A DNA stretch of 64,000 nucleotides, taken from contig JAEYOE010000024.1 in assembly GCA_023412005.1 (NCBI GenBank), positions 1 to 64,000 on the forward strand, read 5' to 3'. Of this stretch, positions 25,747-34,352 are shown one piece after another (position 1 is the stretch's first letter; every line of letters starts with the position of its first letter). The stretch comes from Bacillota bacterium (GTDB taxonomy: Bacteria; Bacillota; Clostridia; Christensenellales; SZUA-584). Both the position numbers and the translations under genes were made by a program. Below the pieces are notes generated by a model, which had not been told where the DNA came from, did not search any database, and saw only the letters and a program-made list of their open reading frames with translations.

Positions 25747-28545
25747 TTAATTCTGCTCAGCACTCAGCCCCTGCGCCGAATCGGCTTTCTTTTTCTTCTG
25801 CTGCTTGTAGAATATCAGCGCCACAGCCGCCACCACCGCAAACACCGAAACGGTGTAATACATCTGCTGGAACCCAGCATTCAGCGTACTCTGAAAAGTC
25901 GCCTCAATCTCCGGCCCCTTCGCCTTCACCGCCTCAATGTAGCTCTTCTTCGCCGCATCAAACAGCCCGGGTATGCTGTCCTTAAGCTCAGCAAGCCCCT
26001 CGTTCGCGCTTTGCATATTGGCCTGTGTCTGCGTCAGCAAATCCTTGAGTTGCTCCATCAGCGTCTTCGTCTCACCCACATGCTGCTTCATGGTTTCCAT
26101 CAGCGCCTTCTGTTGCTCCATATCGTCAATCAACGTTACAAGGTCTCCCTTGCTGTTCTTTAGTTTTCTTGTCGCCGCATTCATCGAGCTGATCTGATCG
26201 TCCATCTTCGCAATCGCGCCCTGCATTTGCTGCTGCTGGGCCTGTGCGGTGCTCAGCTGATCGGCAAGGTTCTTTCTCGCCGCGTTCAAACCCGCAAGCT
26301 GCCCCTGCAGCGGCCCGATAACGTACGCCGGTGCGCCCGCGTCAATCTGCTGCTGTAGCTCCTGCTGCTTCGCGGCTATCTGCGCGTCGAGCCCCACAAT
26401 GCCCTGCTGCATGCCCGTAATGCCGGCTGTCACGCCGTCAAGCCCCTTTTGCAGATCGGCCTTGCCCTTTTGAATGCCCGCGATGCCGCTCTTAATGCCC
26501 TTCACAGCCTTGTTCATTTCTTTCACGCCGGTGTCCATGCCATCAATGCCTTTGCTGATACCGTCGGTGCCCGCGGTGATGCCGTCCTCGGCGCTCGTCA
26601 TGCCGTCAATGCCGTCGCCAATGCCGTCAATCGCTTCACCGATGCCGTCGATGCCCGATTGTATGCCGTCGATGCCCTGCCCGATGCCGTCCTGTATATC
26701 CGCGATGACGTCTGGCGTATAGATGCCGAACACGCGGTCCACAAGATACACGGTGTTATCCACAATCGTGGTCACGCTCGAGCTGCTGATCTTCTGCACC
26801 ACATCGTCAGGCAGCTCGCCGTCACCGTTCATATCAATATTCATATCCTGCTGTTTAAAATCGAGCATCGAGAGCTTATCTTCAATGTCCGCCGCGGTCA
26901 TGCCGCTGTCCTTATTCAGCATTTCGCGAATCTCTGAGAAATCGGGCGATTCCATGTTCTCCGGCATTTCAAAGTCCATTTCATCAAGCATCTTTTTAAA
27001 GCGCGGTTCGTTTTTCAGCACTTCCAAATCCGCGTTTGTTTTGTCCGTCGCTTGCTGTAATGCGGTATTGTCTGTCTCGAGCTCATCCGTTTTGGCAAGC
27101 AGCTGCGTTTTCAAGCCGTCCATGAGCCCAAGGTTCACCTCCACCGCTTTGAGATCGTCGCGGATGTTCCCTGTCAGCGTGTCGTCCGCCTGTATCTGAA
27201 TGGATGACACGGGCGGTATCACGTTCATAATCGAGTCCTGCGCGGAGATGCCCGACTGCGCGATGAACCCGATCATCAGCATCGGGCCGATTGTGGTGCC
27301 GATGGAACGCATCAGCGAAAGCGCCGAAAGCGCTGAGTTGCTTTCTTCAGGTTTCGTATTCGAAAGCATCATGTAGTTGAGCGGCGTGCCCATCACAAAG
27401 CCAAGGCCGGTACCCATCAGCACAAGGCTGACAATCACAGCCACCGTGCTCACATGCACCGTGGCGTAAAGCGCGAGGAACAGCGCACTGATCAGCGACA
27501 CGCCAAAACCGAAAAACAGAATCTTCTTGGGGCCGAATTTATCCACGAGCTTGCCGCCCATCGGGCCGCCAATGCCCGCAAACAGCCCGAGTATCGTCAC
27601 AAAATAGCCGCCGCTGCCCTCCGGCGTTTTCAGCGCGTTTTCCGCAAACTGCGGAACGAACACCATGCCCATAAGCATCACGCCCACGATGAACGCGAGA
27701 AAGAAGACAATCACAATGTTTTTGCTTTTGAAGTAGCCCGTGTTGAATATCGGGTCTACCGCGCGCTTTTCGATCCACAAGAAAAGCGGTATCAGCACCA
27801 CAAATGCAATGAGGAACGGATACACATTCAAGTCGCCGATCGTTTCGCCGAAGTTGAAGAAATCGATGTTATTGAGGCTGTACATCAGCGACAGCACAAG
27901 CAGCACAAGCACAAAAGTGCCCTTGAGGTCAATCTTCTGCGCGGGCTGTTTTTCGTTTTTGGGAAGCGCCACAATCGCCGCCGCCACCACAAACACGCAA
28001 ATCGGCAGATTGATGAAGAACAGCCAGTGCCAATTCGCCGTGCCCACGAGGTCGAGTATCGCACTGCCGAGCGTGGCGCCGAGTATATTCGCAATGCCGT
28101 ACACACCGCCCACAAGGCCAAGTGCCATGCCGCGTTTTTCCTCAGGGAAGCCGGTACCGAATTCCGCCGTGGCCAACGGCATAATTCCGCCGCCGCCGAG
28201 CGCCTGTATCACACGGCCCGCAATCAGCATTGGGAAGCTGCCTGCGAAATTGGACAGCCCGCAGATTAACGAGCCTGCGCCAAAGAACGCGACAGCCACC
28301 ATATAAACGCGCTTTCTGCCGATGCGATCGGCCAGCTTGCCGAGTATGGGCATTGCGCAGGCATAGGCAAGCGTAAACGCCGTGATCATCCAAATGCCGG
28401 TCCGCTCATCCACGCCGAATGAATTTTGCACCACTGTACGCGCCGGTGTCAGTATGCCGGTATCAATCGCGCCAATAAAAATACCGAGCAGATACACCAG
28501 CATCACAAATCCGTAACGCTTGGTCTTTTCATTTTTGACTTTCAT
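25747..28545 (-). CDS. MFS drug exporter (DHA2-like) with large coiled-coil insertion
   Basis: The 932-residue product begins as an EmrB/QacA-type major facilitator with motifs such as GKLADRIGRKRV and GRVIQALGGGGIMPLA. It has 12 or 13 membrane helices in the first 430 residues. About 450 extracytoplasmic residues follow and then a single C-terminal membrane helix. The insertion contains a run of IDGI/DGI-type repeats (about 615-735) and long Gln-rich coiled-coil stretches, reminiscent of YhgE/Pip-type loops. Usual family length is about 480-550 residues. It is probably repressed by the adjacent TetR protein through the operator at 28579-28591. The start follows AAGGAG. Confidence 0.9.
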   Translation of the reverse strand: MKVKNEKTKRYGFVMLVYLLGIFIGAIDTGILTPARTVVQNSFGVDERTGIWMITAFTLAYACAMPILGKLADRIGRKRVYMVAVAFFGAGSLICGLSNFAGSFPMLIAGRVIQALGGGGIMPLATAEFGTGFPEEKRGMALGLVGGVYGIANILGATLGSAILDLVGTANWHWLFFINLPICVFVVAAAIVALPKNEKQPAQKIDLKGTFVLVLLVLSLMYSLNNIDFFNFGETIGDLNVYPFLIAFVVLIPLFLWIEKRAVDPIFNTGYFKSKNIVIVFFLAFIVGVMLMGMVFVPQFAENALKTPEGSGGYFVTILGLFAGIGGPMGGKLVDKFGPKKILFFGFGVSLISALFLALYATVHVSTVAVIVSLVLMGTGLGFVMGTPLNYMMLSNTKPEESNSALSALSLMRSIGTTIGPMLMIGFIAQSGISAQDSIMNVIPPVSSIQIQADDTLTGNIRDDLKAVEVNLGLMDGLKTQLLAKTDELETDNTALQQATDKTNADLEVLKNEPRFKKMLDEMDFEMPENMESPDFSEIREMLNKDSGMTAADIEDKLSMLDFKQQDMNIDMNGDGELPDDVVQKISSSSVTTIVDNTVYLVDRVFGIYTPDVIADIQDGIGQGIDGIQSGIDGIGEAIDGIGDGIDGMTSAEDGITAGTDGISKGIDGMDTGVKEMNKAVKGIKSGIAGIQKGKADLQKGLDGVTAGITGMQQGIVGLDAQIAAKQQELQQQIDAGAPAYVIGPLQGQLAGLNAARKNLADQLSTAQAQQQQMQGAIAKMDDQISSMNAATRKLKNSKGDLVTLIDDMEQQKALMETMKQHVGETKTLMEQLKDLLTQTQANMQSANEGLAELKDSIPGLFDAAKKSYIEAVKAKGPEIEATFQSTLNAGFQQMYYTVSVFAVVAAVALIFYKQQKKKKADSAQGLSAEQN

Positions 28546-28578
28546 TGTGATCTCCTTTTCGATTTAAAACCATTACTA

Positions 28579-28591
28579 TGAACTTTGTTCA
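28579..28591. promoter_or_regulatory. TetR operator of the MFS gene
   Basis: The palindrome TGAACTTTGTTCA (TGAAC-N3-GTTCA) lies directly after a GATAAT -10-like box on the minus strand, 34 nt before the MFS start. It matches the site at 29174-29186 in sequence and in its placement relative to the -10 box. Confidence 0.75.
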
Positions 28592-28608
28592 TTATCCGCG
28601 TAAAAAAA

Positions 28609-29151
28609 TCAGTCCAGTACTCTCTCTATAAAAAACCGCAGCTTTTCAAAACACGCATCCTTCTCGTATGCATATGAAAGAAACAGCTTCGCGATGATAT
28701 CGGCAGCAGGCATCTCCTGCCCCTTTTGTATATGCCCGTCAATGATCAATTCAATATGCTGTGCAAATTCACTGCGCAGCTTTGCCTTGATGGATTCAAG
28801 CTTGTTAAACGTCCCGCGTTCCAGGTCATCCGGGAAACCGCCCGCCCATATTTGATGAACGCTTTTAAGCATCTGCACCAAATCGTTAAACAATGTTTCC
28901 AACTGGTCAACAGGCGTGCCTCCGCCGCCCTTGCGGTTTTTCACAAAGCTGCGAAACGTTTTCCAATCCTCGTCCAGCAGTGCCGATATAATCGCCTGCT
29001 TGGAAGAAAAATAGTTATAAAGCGTCCCTGTCGCGATACCGCACTTTTTAGCAATATCGCGAATATTGAGCTGATCGTAGCCTTTTTCTACGATCATTTC
29101 TCGCGTGGTCTGAATGATTTCTTCTGCGATGTTTTCCAGATTCTTCGGCAA
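28609..29151 (-). CDS. TetR/AcrR family repressor
   Basis: The product has about 180 residues. The N-terminal TetR helix-turn-helix includes IRDIAKKCGIATGTLYNYFSSKQAI; the C-terminal ligand domain is not diagnostic. I choose the TTG at 29151, 10 nt after AGAGAGG. The ATG at 29186 lies within the operator immediately after the -10 box and would give a leaderless message. The gene lies upstream of the MFS exporter on the same strand, and matching operators precede both. Confidence 0.85.
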   Translation of the reverse strand: MPKNLENIAEEIIQTTREMIVEKGYDQLNIRDIAKKCGIATGTLYNYFSSKQAIISALLDEDWKTFRSFVKNRKGGGGTPVDQLETLFNDLVQMLKSVHQIWAGGFPDDLERGTFNKLESIKAKLRSEFAQHIELIIDGHIQKGQEMPAADIIAKLFLSYAYEKDACFEKLRFFIERVLD

Positions 29152-29173
29152 TTTATTGAAACCTCTCTTTTTA

Positions 29174-29214
29174 TGAACAATGTTCATTATAAAACCGATT
29201 ATACCGGCAGTCAA
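29174..29214 (-). promoter_or_regulatory. Promoter and autoregulatory operator of the TetR gene
   Basis: On the minus strand TTGACT (29209-29214), 17 nt, and TATAAT (29186-29191) run straight into the perfect palindrome TGAACATTGTTCA (29174-29186). A repressor bound here would cover the transcription start. Confidence 0.8.
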
Positions 29215-29491
29215 TAGCAGCAGCAATGACGAATAAGAAAAATTTCCAACGAATTTTCAAGCTAGAAAGAGTTATACATTTCAAATATTTTTTAAATTGT
29301 TCAGCGTCGGTTAATTTTTTTCGGTTATATTTTAACTGTACCCGATAAGCAGTATAACAGCCGGGCATCACATCACCTTATCGGCACAAAACGAATGCGG
29401 CCGGTAACACACGCGGGGACGATAGGGGAGATGGTATATAAAGCCGCATCGCACATACAAAAATTGCGCATCGGTCTTAAATCTTATGCGC

Positions 29492-29528
29492 AAAGGCATA
29501 CTCCCGTAAACGGTTGGGCGTATGCCTT
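29492..29528. other. Intergenic hairpin
   Basis: AAAGGCATAC pairs with GTATGCCTT around a GC-containing loop. No T-run follows on the plus strand. It lies in the 675-bp gene-free stretch between the TetR gene and the radical SAM gene; its role is unclear. Confidence 0.4.
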
Positions 29529-29559
29529 ATATATGAACAATACAAGTCAACTGAATATA

Positions 29560-29595
29560 GCAAAAGCGGCATCCGTGGCGGGGTGCCGCTTTTGC
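29560..29595. terminator. Terminator-like hairpin in gene-free stretch
   Basis: GCAAAAGCGGCA pairs with TGCCGCTTTTGC. The stem matches that of the terminator at 8665-8707. No gene is obvious directly upstream on either strand, so it may be a remnant of a lost gene. Confidence 0.5.
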
Positions 29596-29682
29596 ATATA
29601 TATGAAAAAAAATATGTAAAGTCTTTTCTTTTTGTCGAATCCGTAGCGTATATGATATATAATAGATCGTCTGATAAGCTTA

Positions 29683-29857
29683 TTTTGCAATAAAGCCTCA
29701 GGCTATCAATAAAGTTACTTATGTCATTCCGAGCCTGTCGACTACGAAGTGGATTGGAATCCCATGTATAAAGCGTTTTGCCATGGGATGCTCACGTCGC
29801 TTCGCTCCTCAGCATGACATTATCGACACTTTGAGGCTTTTTTGCAATAAAGCCTCA
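29683..29857. repeat. MITE-like palindromic element between 18-bp direct repeats
   Basis: The 18-bp sequence TTTTGCAATAAAGCCTCA occurs at 29683-29700 and again at 29840-29857. Between them is an imperfect palindrome beginning ATGTCATTCCGAGC and ending GCATGACAT, with GGAATCCCATG and CATGGGATGC arms. It encodes no protein and looks like a non-autonomous mobile repeat. Confidence 0.6.
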
Positions 29858-29902
29858 TCTGTGACGTCTTTAATATAAGACCATATTTCTATGGAGGATA
29901 CC

Positions 29903-30976
29903 ATGAACGACGGAATCGCCCTCTTTAACGATACACTGACGGAAGCGGTTGCAAAAAACAAGCGTTTCTTGCTGAAACGCCCGGCCTACCTCCCCGCCTT
30001 TGCGCGCATTGCCGCGCACATCGGCAAGGCGGATAAAACGCGCGCGGCTCTGGCAGCGGGTGAAAGCCTTATCGTGCCGCCGGTGCTGATTATCAGCGTT
30101 ACGAATGACTGTAACCTTTCCTGCGCGGGCTGCTACGCCTGCCATCAGAACCGCGATAAAAGCGCCGAGATGAGTACGGAAGACATTATGCGCGTGGTGG
30201 ATGAAGCGGCTGAGCTTGGCGTTTGCGTTGTGATGATTGCGGGCGGTGAACCGCTCATGAAGCAAGGGCTGCTCGATTTGCCCAAGAAGCACCCCGAGCT
30301 GCTGTTCGTGATGTTCACCAACGGCCTGCTGCTCACCGGCGAAACAGCCGATGCTGTGGGTAAATTGAAAAACCTGATACCGGTGCTCAGCCTGGAGGGC
30401 GGCCAATGGCTCACGGATGCGCGGCGCGGCGCGGGCATATACGATGCGGTGATGGCGGTGATGCACAGCCTTGATATAAAGGGGCGGCTTTTCGGCGTTT
30501 CCGTCACGCTGACCAGCGTCAACTACGATGAAGTGGTGCGATCGGATTACTTAGCAACGATGCAGGATGCGGGCTGCCGCGCGGCTTTTCTGATTGAGTA
30601 TGTGCCCTGCGGTGCGGAAGACCTGACGCTGTGCCTGACGGATGAGCAGAAAACGCATCTGCGCGCGGTGGAAAAAGACCTGTACAAGAAGCACGACATG
30701 CTTGTGGTTTCGCTGCCGGGCAACGAAGACCCTTACGGCGGCTGCCTCGCCTCGGGGCGCGGCTTTTTGCATATCAGCGCGAGCGGCGCGCTGGAGGCCT
30801 GCCCGTTCGCGCCGTACTCCGATACGAGCGTTAAGAATATGCCGCTCAAGCAAGCGTTAAAATCGCGGCTGATTGCCGAGGTGCGGGATAATCACGACAA
30901 GCTCAAAGAGAGCAAAGGCGGCTGCGCACTGAAGGAAAACGCGGAGTGGGTGAAAGCGCTGCAGATGAAAGCGTGA
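29903..30976 (+). CDS. Radical SAM protein
   Basis: The product of about 357 residues has the radical-SAM cluster motif CNLSCAGC near residue 70, followed by GGEP, which contacts S-adenosylmethionine. C-terminal cysteines (GGCLASG, EACPFAPYS, GGCALKEN) suggest a second, SPASM-like iron-sulfur centre. Such proteins often modify peptides or act in cofactor synthesis. No precursor peptide or partner gene is recognisable nearby. The ATG at 29903 follows GGAGG. Confidence 0.88.
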   Translation: MNDGIALFNDTLTEAVAKNKRFLLKRPAYLPAFARIAAHIGKADKTRAALAAGESLIVPPVLIISVTNDCNLSCAGCYACHQNRDKSAEMSTEDIMRVVDEAAELGVCVVMIAGGEPLMKQGLLDLPKKHPELLFVMFTNGLLLTGETADAVGKLKNLIPVLSLEGGQWLTDARRGAGIYDAVMAVMHSLDIKGRLFGVSVTLTSVNYDEVVRSDYLATMQDAGCRAAFLIEYVPCGAEDLTLCLTDEQKTHLRAVEKDLYKKHDMLVVSLPGNEDPYGGCLASGRGFLHISASGALEACPFAPYSDTSVKNMPLKQALKSRLIAEVRDNHDKLKESKGGCALKENAEWVKALQMKA

Positions 30977-30995
30977 CAGCAATAATTTTTTTATT

Positions 30996-31103
30996 GGCTT
31001 CCCCTTTGAGGGGAAGCTGTCGCCACAAGGCGACTGATGAGGTGTTAGTTCTGACAATTTTTATTTACCATCTCATCCGGTGCTTCGCACCACCTTCTCC
31101 TCA
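30996..31103. repeat. Palindromic intergenic repeat
   Basis: GGCTTCCCCTTTGAGGGGAAGC is followed by TGTCGCC-ACA-AGGCGAC, TGATGAGGTG, and after a spacer CATCCGGTGCTTCGCACCACC and TTCTCCTC. It is a member of the family seen at 16501-16648 and, in fragments, at 36374-36399 and 36691-36735. Confidence 0.7.
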
Positions 31104-31361
31104 GGTAAACAATAATTCTATGAGGAATATCGGTCTGTGGATGATTTCTGATTTTTCTCGTAACAGCATGCTGTCGCCATAAGATACTGACATGATGTTC
31201 ATGTATAAACCGTCCTCATTCGGTATGATGAGGACATATTTATAACTTTTAGTTCCATCATTAAGTATCAAATATGTTTGATCATCCTTTTGCGTCTTCG
31301 CAACTAACCTGTCAGAGCACAAAAAAAAGCAGATACAGGGGAGTTCCTCGATCTGCTTCAT
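31101..31361 (-). CDS. Hypothetical protein, doubtful
   Basis: An 86-residue frame reads like a real protein in its middle (DDQTYLILNDGTKSYKYVLI). It has no good ribosome-binding site, and its end runs into the palindromic repeat. It may be the truncated remainder of a larger gene. No family is recognised. Confidence 0.3.
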   Translation of the reverse strand: MKQIEELPCICFFLCSDRLVAKTQKDDQTYLILNDGTKSYKYVLIIPNEDGLYMNIMSVSYGDSMLLREKSEIIHRPIFLIELLFT

Positions 31362-31403
31362 AATATGAGATTTTTGATGGTTGCTGTGTTGCTGCCTTTG
31401 CGC

Positions 31404-31727
31404 CTATAGCGCCATGGCTTTGTCGAGCACGTCTTCGTAGTATTTCTTAGGCCGCACGCCCACCGCGCTGTCTACCACTTTGCCGTTTTTAATCACGAAC
31501 ACACTCGGAATGCTCATTACCCCAAAATGCTCAGCGAGTTCACGCTGCTCATCTATGTTGACCTTGCCGATCACGGCCTTTTCCGCATATTGCTCACTCA
31601 ATTGATCAATAGACGGCCCAAGCATGCGGCAGGGTGCGCACCATGAAGCCCAAAAATCGAGCAGAACCGGCTTATCCGAATTGACTACTTCCGATTTAAA
31701 ATTATCCATTGTGATGTTTTTTGCCAT
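31404..31727 (-). CDS. trxA: Thioredoxin
   Basis: The 107-residue product is a thioredoxin, a cytoplasmic disulfide reductase. The active site is WCAPC (Cys30, Cys33) in FWASWCAPCRM, with Ala in place of the usual Gly. The cis-proline segment MSIPSVFVIKNG is intact. The ATG at 31727 follows GGAAAGGAT. It lies downstream of a Crp/Fnr-type regulator on the same strand. An inverted repeat TTGTC-N5-GACAA in front may be that regulator's site. Confidence 0.95.
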   Translation of the reverse strand: MAKNITMDNFKSEVVNSDKPVLLDFWASWCAPCRMLGPSIDQLSEQYAEKAVIGKVNIDEQRELAEHFGVMSIPSVFVIKNGKVVDSAVGVRPKKYYEDVLDKAMAL

Positions 31728-31761
31728 ATTAATCATCCTTTCCAATGTTACTATTACTATA

Positions 31762-31776
31762 TTGTCCTTTCGACAA
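31762..31776. promoter_or_regulatory. Possible Crp/Fnr-type operator before thioredoxin
   Basis: TTGTC-CTTTC-GACAA is a 5-5-5 inverted repeat, 35-49 nt upstream of the thioredoxin start. The adjacent regulator gene makes it a candidate binding site; no other copy was found nearby. Confidence 0.4.
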
Positions 31777-31821
31777 ATTAAGAATACAATACGGCAAAAA
31801 ATATATCTGTGACATAGTTAC

Positions 31822-32460
31822 CTATTCACAACGAATTTTAACAATAATCTGGCCCCGTTTAATTTCAATCAGCCCGCGCTCGCTCATCACTTTAAGCTGG
31901 CGCGTAATCACCTCACGAGACGACCCCAACTCCACCGCCATTTTCTCGTGCGTTGTTTTCACAACGCCAAGCGCACTTGCGTGATGCTGCAAATAAGCCA
32001 TGATACGCTCTTCAATGCTGTTGAATATCAGCATCTCAATCGTCTCTATTGAATAGATCAGCCTTTTGGCCATCTCATTAAACACATAGGTTCTAAATGA
32101 ATCACACCGGTACAGCAGCTCCTTGAAAACATCCGGCGGTATGTTGGCGATGACGCTTTCTTCCTCGGCTTCAATGGAAAAATCGTATTCCACATCGCCC
32201 ATGGCGCAGACGCCCGCCAGCAGACATAAATCGCCTTCGCTGATGCGGTAAATCGTCATTTCACGGCCTTTTTCCGAAATGCGGAACAGGCGAAGACGCC
32301 CCTTCATCACCATCGGAATGCCGAAGCAGCGGTTGTTATCCCCCATCATGATTTGCCCTTCGGGGATATCTTTGCGGAATACCGAATCACGAAGCAGTTT
32401 TTTATCTTCTTCACTCATATCGGCATAGAAAGAAAATTTGTCAAAAACGTGACTATCCAT
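31822..32460 (-). CDS. Crp/Fnr family transcriptional regulator
   Basis: The 212-residue product has a cyclic-nucleotide-binding-like beta-roll (about 15-120) and a C-terminal winged helix-turn-helix (about 145-210) containing AVELGSSREVITRQLKVMSERGLI. The N-terminal Cys cluster of classical Fnr is not present. Several cysteines (LCLLAGVC, YRCDS) might still sense redox state. The ATG at 32460 follows GGAGGG. The downstream thioredoxin and nearby rubrerythrin suggest an oxidative-stress role, as inference. Confidence 0.88.
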   Translation of the reverse strand: MDSHVFDKFSFYADMSEEDKKLLRDSVFRKDIPEGQIMMGDNNRCFGIPMVMKGRLRLFRISEKGREMTIYRISEGDLCLLAGVCAMGDVEYDFSIEAEEESVIANIPPDVFKELLYRCDSFRTYVFNEMAKRLIYSIETIEMLIFNSIEERIMAYLQHHASALGVVKTTHEKMAVELGSSREVITRQLKVMSERGLIEIKRGQIIVKIRCE

Positions 32461-32607
32461 TGCGCCCTCCCTCATGCTTGCTATTTCCATTATATACCTT
32501 ATCCGTGCATTTGTATAGACTTGATCGCTTTCGATTCGCATTTCTCATGATTGCCATTGTTTCCATATGAAGGTATAATCATCATATATCAGAACGGAAC
32601 ACCGGAT

Positions 32608-32892
32608 ATGAAAAAAGCGCTTATTATTATTTTAATATCGCTGTCTTGGCTGCTTTGCGGCTGCGAGAATGAAAAAGCGGCCGGGGGCGGCGTCGTTCTT
32701 CGCGGCGTTTCACCCACCGAACCGCCTTATTCGCAAATCAGTCTGCCCGACAACGAGTCGATCGTTTACTTAACACCCACCGGCAAAAAGTATCACACAG
32801 CGGATTGCCCGCTGCTGAGCGATACCGCCCTTCCTGTTACGCTCGAGCAGGCACTGCAGGAAGGCCATAAGCCGTGTTCGCGCTGCCACTGA
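32608..32892 (+). CDS. Small lipoprotein with Ada-like Zn-binding C-terminus
   Basis: The 94-residue product has a signal sequence ending in a lipobox-like LLCGC. The C-terminal module has the pattern YH-x3-CP-x-L followed by a helix and PCSRC. That motif is found at the ends of many secreted nucleases and competence proteins and probably binds zinc. The start is the ATG at 32608. The role is unknown. Confidence 0.7.
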   Translation: MKKALIIILISLSWLLCGCENEKAAGGGVVLRGVSPTEPPYSQISLPDNESIVYLTPTGKKYHTADCPLLSDTALPVTLEQALQEGHKPCSRCH

Positions 32893-34263
32893 TTACAAAA
32901 ATCGCTTTATAAAACCGAACTTTTTGGGGTAAGGCGCATAGCGCGGCAAATCAAACTTAAGGCTGCGGTAAACCACCGAGCGTTTGTGTGAAAACGTTTC
33001 AAAGCTGTGACGCCCATGATACGCGCCCATGCCCGAGCTTCCTTTGCCGCCAAACGGCAAATGCGGGTTGGTAATGTGAATCAGCGTATCGTTCACCACC
33101 GCGTCACCCGAGGAGCGCATCGCCAGATATTTCTTCACGCGTTTTTTGTCTTTGCTGAACAGATAATACGCCAGCGGCGTTTCCATGGCCTGCAGTGTGC
33201 GCAGCATCTCATCTTCATCGTCGTACGGGATAATCGGCAGCACGGGTCCGAATATCTCTTCACCCATCACCTTATCGTCAAATGTCACATCAGTCAACAC
33301 CGTGGGCGCAATATAGCGGCTCGCCGCGTCGGTCTGCCCGCCGCAGAACACCTTTCTTTGGTCAATCAGGCCGCTGACGCGCTCAAAATGCGACGGCGTA
33401 ATGATACGCGGAAAATCGGGGCTCTTTTGCGGGTTCTCACCATACATGCGCGCAATGCTGCTTTTCAGAGCGTCGAGCAGTGCCGGAACAATCTCACGCT
33501 TTGCCATCACAAAATCGGGCGCAATGCACGTTTGCCCCGCGTTGATAAACTTACCCCAGCAAAGCGATTTGGCCGATTTGGCGATATCCGCCGTTTCGTC
33601 TACAATGCACGGGCTTTTGCCGCCGAGCTCCAGCACCACCGGGGTCAGGTTCTGCGCGGCGGCGCTCATCACCACCTTGCCTACCGTGGTGCCGCCTGTA
33701 AAGAATATAAAATCGTAGCGTTCCTTGAGCAGTGCCTCGTTCACCTCGCGGCCGCCCTCAAAAAGCGCGATATAGTCGCTCGAAAAGTTTTCTTCTATCA
33801 TTTTTTTCATCACGGCCACTGTGCGGGGCGTAAACCGCGAGGGCTTCACCACCGCCGTGTTGCCCGCCGCTATCGCGCCGATTAACGGCGCCAGCGTCAG
33901 CTGTACCGGATAGTTCCAGGGAGACATGATCAGCGAGACGCCAAACGGCTCATACGCGATGGTGCTCTTGGCATGAAACGTCGCAAACGTTTTGGGCACT
34001 GTTTTGGGGCGCGCCCAGGCTTTCAGATGCTTTTCAAATTCGGTAATGCCGCTGATGATCAGCCCGATTTCGGTGGCATACGCCTCAAATTCGCATTTGC
34101 CGAAATCCTCAAACAATGCCTTTTCGATATCCGCTTCATACTTGATGATTGCATTTTTAAGCTTTTTGAGCTGATCAATGCGAAAACCGATGTCTTTTGT
34201 TCGGCCTGAGTTGAAAAAGGCGCGCTGGTCAATCACTGTCTGCTTGATATCCGTCATGCTCAT
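32893..34263 (-). CDS. NAD(P)-dependent aldehyde dehydrogenase (class 3-like)
   Basis: This 456-residue enzyme oxidises aldehydes to acids. Visible features are the cofactor-binding FTGGTTVGK (about 188-196), Glu212 in LELGGKSPC, and the catalytic Cys246 in FINAGQTCIAPD. Its length and C-terminus (HLPFGGKGSSGMGAYHG) fit class 3/fatty-aldehyde-type ALDHs. It is convergent with the lipoprotein gene and ends at the very next base. It could handle aldehydes from amine oxidation, but it lies 11 kb from that operon. Confidence 0.93.
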   Translation of the reverse strand: MSMTDIKQTVIDQRAFFNSGRTKDIGFRIDQLKKLKNAIIKYEADIEKALFEDFGKCEFEAYATEIGLIISGITEFEKHLKAWARPKTVPKTFATFHAKSTIAYEPFGVSLIMSPWNYPVQLTLAPLIGAIAAGNTAVVKPSRFTPRTVAVMKKMIEENFSSDYIALFEGGREVNEALLKERYDFIFFTGGTTVGKVVMSAAAQNLTPVVLELGGKSPCIVDETADIAKSAKSLCWGKFINAGQTCIAPDFVMAKREIVPALLDALKSSIARMYGENPQKSPDFPRIITPSHFERVSGLIDQRKVFCGGQTDAASRYIAPTVLTDVTFDDKVMGEEIFGPVLPIIPYDDEDEMLRTLQAMETPLAYYLFSKDKKRVKKYLAMRSSGDAVVNDTLIHITNPHLPFGGKGSSGMGAYHGRHSFETFSHKRSVVYRSLKFDLPRYAPYPKKFGFIKRFL

Positions 34264-34352
34264 TTTCCCCCTGTATCATTCTGTTACATGCATTATACGC
34301 CGATTACAGCCGCCATATAAAGTTTTTCATAAAATATTTATATATTGAATCA

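Noticed and set aside
26440..26720. Regularly repeated short motif that might suggest a CRISPR or tandem DNA repeat
   Set aside because: It lies in frame within the MFS gene and encodes the IDGI-type peptide repeats; there are no spacers.
27454..28269. Open frame of 271 codons opposite the MFS gene
   Set aside because: It is an antisense shadow with a His/Arg/Glu-rich, low-information translation.
29227..29902. Possible small gene in the 675-bp gap (plus-strand frame from 29395)
   Set aside because: The frame spans two hairpins, has no ribosome-binding site or family signal, and the region is repeat-derived.
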